A stretch of 52,750 nt of DNA from NCBI RefSeq assembly GCF_000383235.1, contig NZ_KB910955.1:1-52750 (forward strand). The letters are read 5' to 3'. This DNA comes from Bacillus sp. 123MFChir2. Lineage in GTDB: Bacteria > Bacillota > Bacilli > Bacillales > Bacillaceae_G. Shown one piece after another: positions 50,892 to 52,750 of this stretch. Below the pieces are notes generated by a model that was given only the letters and a program-made list of their open reading frames with translations, searched no databases and was not told the origin of the DNA. Both the position numbers and the translations under genes were made by a program. The stretch's first letter is position 1. The number at the start of each line of letters is the position of its first letter.

Positions 50892-52750
50892 GGTTCTTTC
50901 CAAAGTTGGTTGAAATTCTAACAATTTGTCCATACTGTTCCTATTATTTAAGTGAGGGATGGTGCTGTAAAGTGGATAATGTGGTGAAAATGTTAGATGA
51001 AAAACTTAGATATCTTTCACATGAAATTGTAGAGGATACACTATTTATTCAGATTACCTCGGAGAGGTTATCAGTAATATGCCCTTCCTGCAATACGGCT
51101 TCGATCAAAGTTCATTCTCGCTATGAAAGGACGTTTCATGACTTGCCCATTCAAGGGAAGAAGGTTGTATACGTGATCAATAACCGCAAAATGTTCTGTC
51201 ATAATGCGCAATGCCATCGCAAAACATTTGCTGAACAATTCTTATTTTTACCCTATAAAGCGAAAAAATCCACTCGCTTGGAACAAGAAATCATGAAAAT
51301 CGCCCAAAATGTCAGTTCGCTTGTAGCTGAAAAAATATTGAACCGTGGCATTGCGAAGGTTGGAAAAAGTACCATTTGCAATCTACTAAAAAAAAACAAT
51401 CGAAATTGATAAAACCCATGTAAAAAGAGTCTGTATCGATGATTTTGCTTTAAAAAAGAGACATACATATGGCACGATTATGATAAATTTAGATACACAT
51501 CGAGTGGTTGACTTAATTCATTCTAGAAACGGTGAAGAAGTGACAAGTTGGCTGAAAACTTTTCCAAATCTGGAGATTGTCTCTAGAGATGGTTCTATTA
51601 CGTATGCTCATTCCATTGCGGAGGCCCATCCGAAGGCTATTCAAATAAGCGATCGCTTTCACTTGCTTCAAAATCTGACAAAGTATTGTACAGAATTTTT
51701 CAAGTCCATCATAAAAACGAATGTCAAAATCCCAGTGACAACCTCAAAGAAAGCATCCCTTATGAACGCGAATAATCTAAACATACCATTCACAAAAAAA
51801 GTCAAAATAGCGAATGGCTTAATGGATACCGGCTATACATTTCACCAAATAGCGAAAGCTTTACAGATGGATATCAGAACAGTGAAAAAGATTTTATCCA
51901 TAGGATTAAGCGAACAAGTAGAGTATCTGATGAGCACAATGAAAATATCTCATGAACACAAAAAGTTGCAGAAAGAAAAACAGATATGTGAAGCACGAGA
52001 GCTGTATAAACAAGGAAACTCCAAGCGAAGTATCGCACGTCAACTCGGGTTAGATCGCAGAACTATCTCCAAATATTTGAATCCAGAAACAACAGGAGTA
52101 CATGCAAGCTTAGGGCAAACGAGAACGAGCATGCTAGATCCCTATGCAGAAGAAATAAAACAGTACGTAACCAATCGGTATACATCTGTTCAGATTGGTG
52201 CCATACTTCGAAAAAAAGGATACAAAGGTTCTGCCTCTACTGTACGCCATTATGTTTCCAAACTGAAAAAATCTTTATTTGAAGACCCTCGACTGTTACA
52301 TGATACGGAGTTTGAATTCGTGAAACGAAAAGAGGTTATCGCTCTTTTGTTCTATTCAGAGAAAACAAAAATCAAATTATCTGAAGAACAAATAAAAGAA
52401 ATTTACAAGTTGCATCCGAAAATCGAATCCGTCATAAACTTGGTGAATGACTTTAGGGAAATCCTGAAACAAAAAAAGAACGATGCACTGCAAAGCTGGA
52501 TTGAACGAGCGACTGCGCTAGATATTCAACCGCTCAATAGCTTTATCAATGGAATAGAAAGAGATTTGACAGCTGTGAAAAATGCCATCGATTATGAATA
52601 CAATAATGGTCTAGCCGAAGGGAAAATCAATAAATTAAAGTTGGTGAAGCGCACCATGTATGGTCGTTGCTTGTTCGATTTATTGAGAAAAAAAATCTTA
52701 CTACTAGAATATGAGAAAACGGTTCTTTTCAACTAACTTTGGAAAGAACC
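50892..52750 (+). mobile_element. ISL3-family insertion sequence, complete
   Basis: About 1.86 kb bounded by inverted repeats: GGTTCTTTCCAAAGTTGGTTG at the left (one base longer than needed for the perfect 16-base match) and its counterpart ending TTTGGAAAGAACC at the window's last base. The left flank is CTAAATAT; the matching eight-base target duplication would lie outside the window. It encodes one transposase in two frames. Confidence 0.85.
50906..52736 (+). pseudogene. tnp: ISL3 transposase, frame broken at an A9 run
   Basis: The first part (to 51409) has the N-terminal zinc-binding region (CPSCN, CHNAQCHRKTF) and an HTH. The second (from about 51400) has the DDE catalytic core: Asp in IDDFALKKRHTYGTI, Asp in SDRFHLLQNL, Glu in GLAEGKINKLKLVKR. 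They are in different frames, joined at CTACTAAAAAAAAAC (A9 at about 51388-51396); with eight A the frame would be continuous. Either this is a recent inactivating mutation or polymerase slippage on the A run makes some full-length protein. The start may be the GTG near 50972 or the ATG at 50993 rather than the TTG at 50906. Confidence 0.8.

Noticed and set aside
1-52750. tRNA or rRNA genes
   Set aside because: I looked for cloverleaf-like segments and conserved rRNA stretches, especially at the integration site, and saw none.

Overview
The window looks like chromosome of a Bacillus cereus-group bacterium. The base composition is AT-rich, ribosome-binding sites are strong (AGGAGG/GGGGG types), and the gene set is typical of that group: a DUF3900 protein, a cold-shock protein, a sporulene-type squalene-hopene cyclase, a PanF/YhdT pair, YfhD, a benzil-reductase remnant, VanW proteins and a SwrC-like RND pump. 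Eight copies of one short dispersed repeat are scattered through it. All names come from reading motifs; no database search was possible.

Layout. 1-2.3 kb: the edge of a transposase-like gene, one unknown gene, two dispersed repeats and a VanW lipoprotein. 2.7-17.3 kb: a DUF3900 gene into which a roughly 13.5-kb integrative element has inserted. The element supplies a new 3' end for the gene, and the displaced old 3' end lies beyond the element's tyrosine integrase. The two junctions share 23 identical bases containing a 5-7-5 inverted-repeat core, as expected for a tyrosine-recombinase crossover site. From left to right the element carries a three-gene ABC-ATPase/middle-component/nuclease operon that resembles the predicted ABC-three-component conflict systems; a broken coiled-coil/lipoprotein pair; a membrane-anchored coiled-coil protein; an unknown 378-residue protein; two striking palindromic structures, one possibly an oriT; an XRE repressor with paired operators; a HEPN-motif protein; and the integrase. 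I regard the three-gene operon as the best candidate for a little-described system.

17.3-25.2 kb: decayed gene fragments, then a tightly overlapping five-gene operon (PIG-L deacetylase, glycosyltransferase, ATP-grasp ligase, APH-like kinase, second glycosyltransferase). It probably makes a small aminosugar conjugate of unknown identity. A small kinase gene follows, and the whole segment is bracketed by two oppositely oriented copies of the dispersed repeat.

25.5-50.5 kb: mostly ordinary chromosomal genes. These are a DEDDh exonuclease, a cold-shock gene with an unusually structured leader, a phosphodiester glycosidase, an acetate transporter, a Nudix hydrolase, a ferritin-like protein, a broken SDR gene, a GNAT acetyltransferase, an argininosuccinate-lyase-like enzyme, a serine hydrolase, a nucleoside hydrolase, an RsgA C-terminal fragment, a second VanW protein, PanF/YhdT, an aldehyde dehydrogenase, a FabG-like SDR, YfhD, the hopene/sporulene cyclase, YuiD, RarD, a CPBP protease, a DUF1294 protein and a large RND efflux pump. 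Strong hairpin terminators separate most units. 50.9-52.75 kb: a complete ISL3-type insertion sequence lies upstream of the pump gene; its transposase frame is interrupted at a run of nine A.
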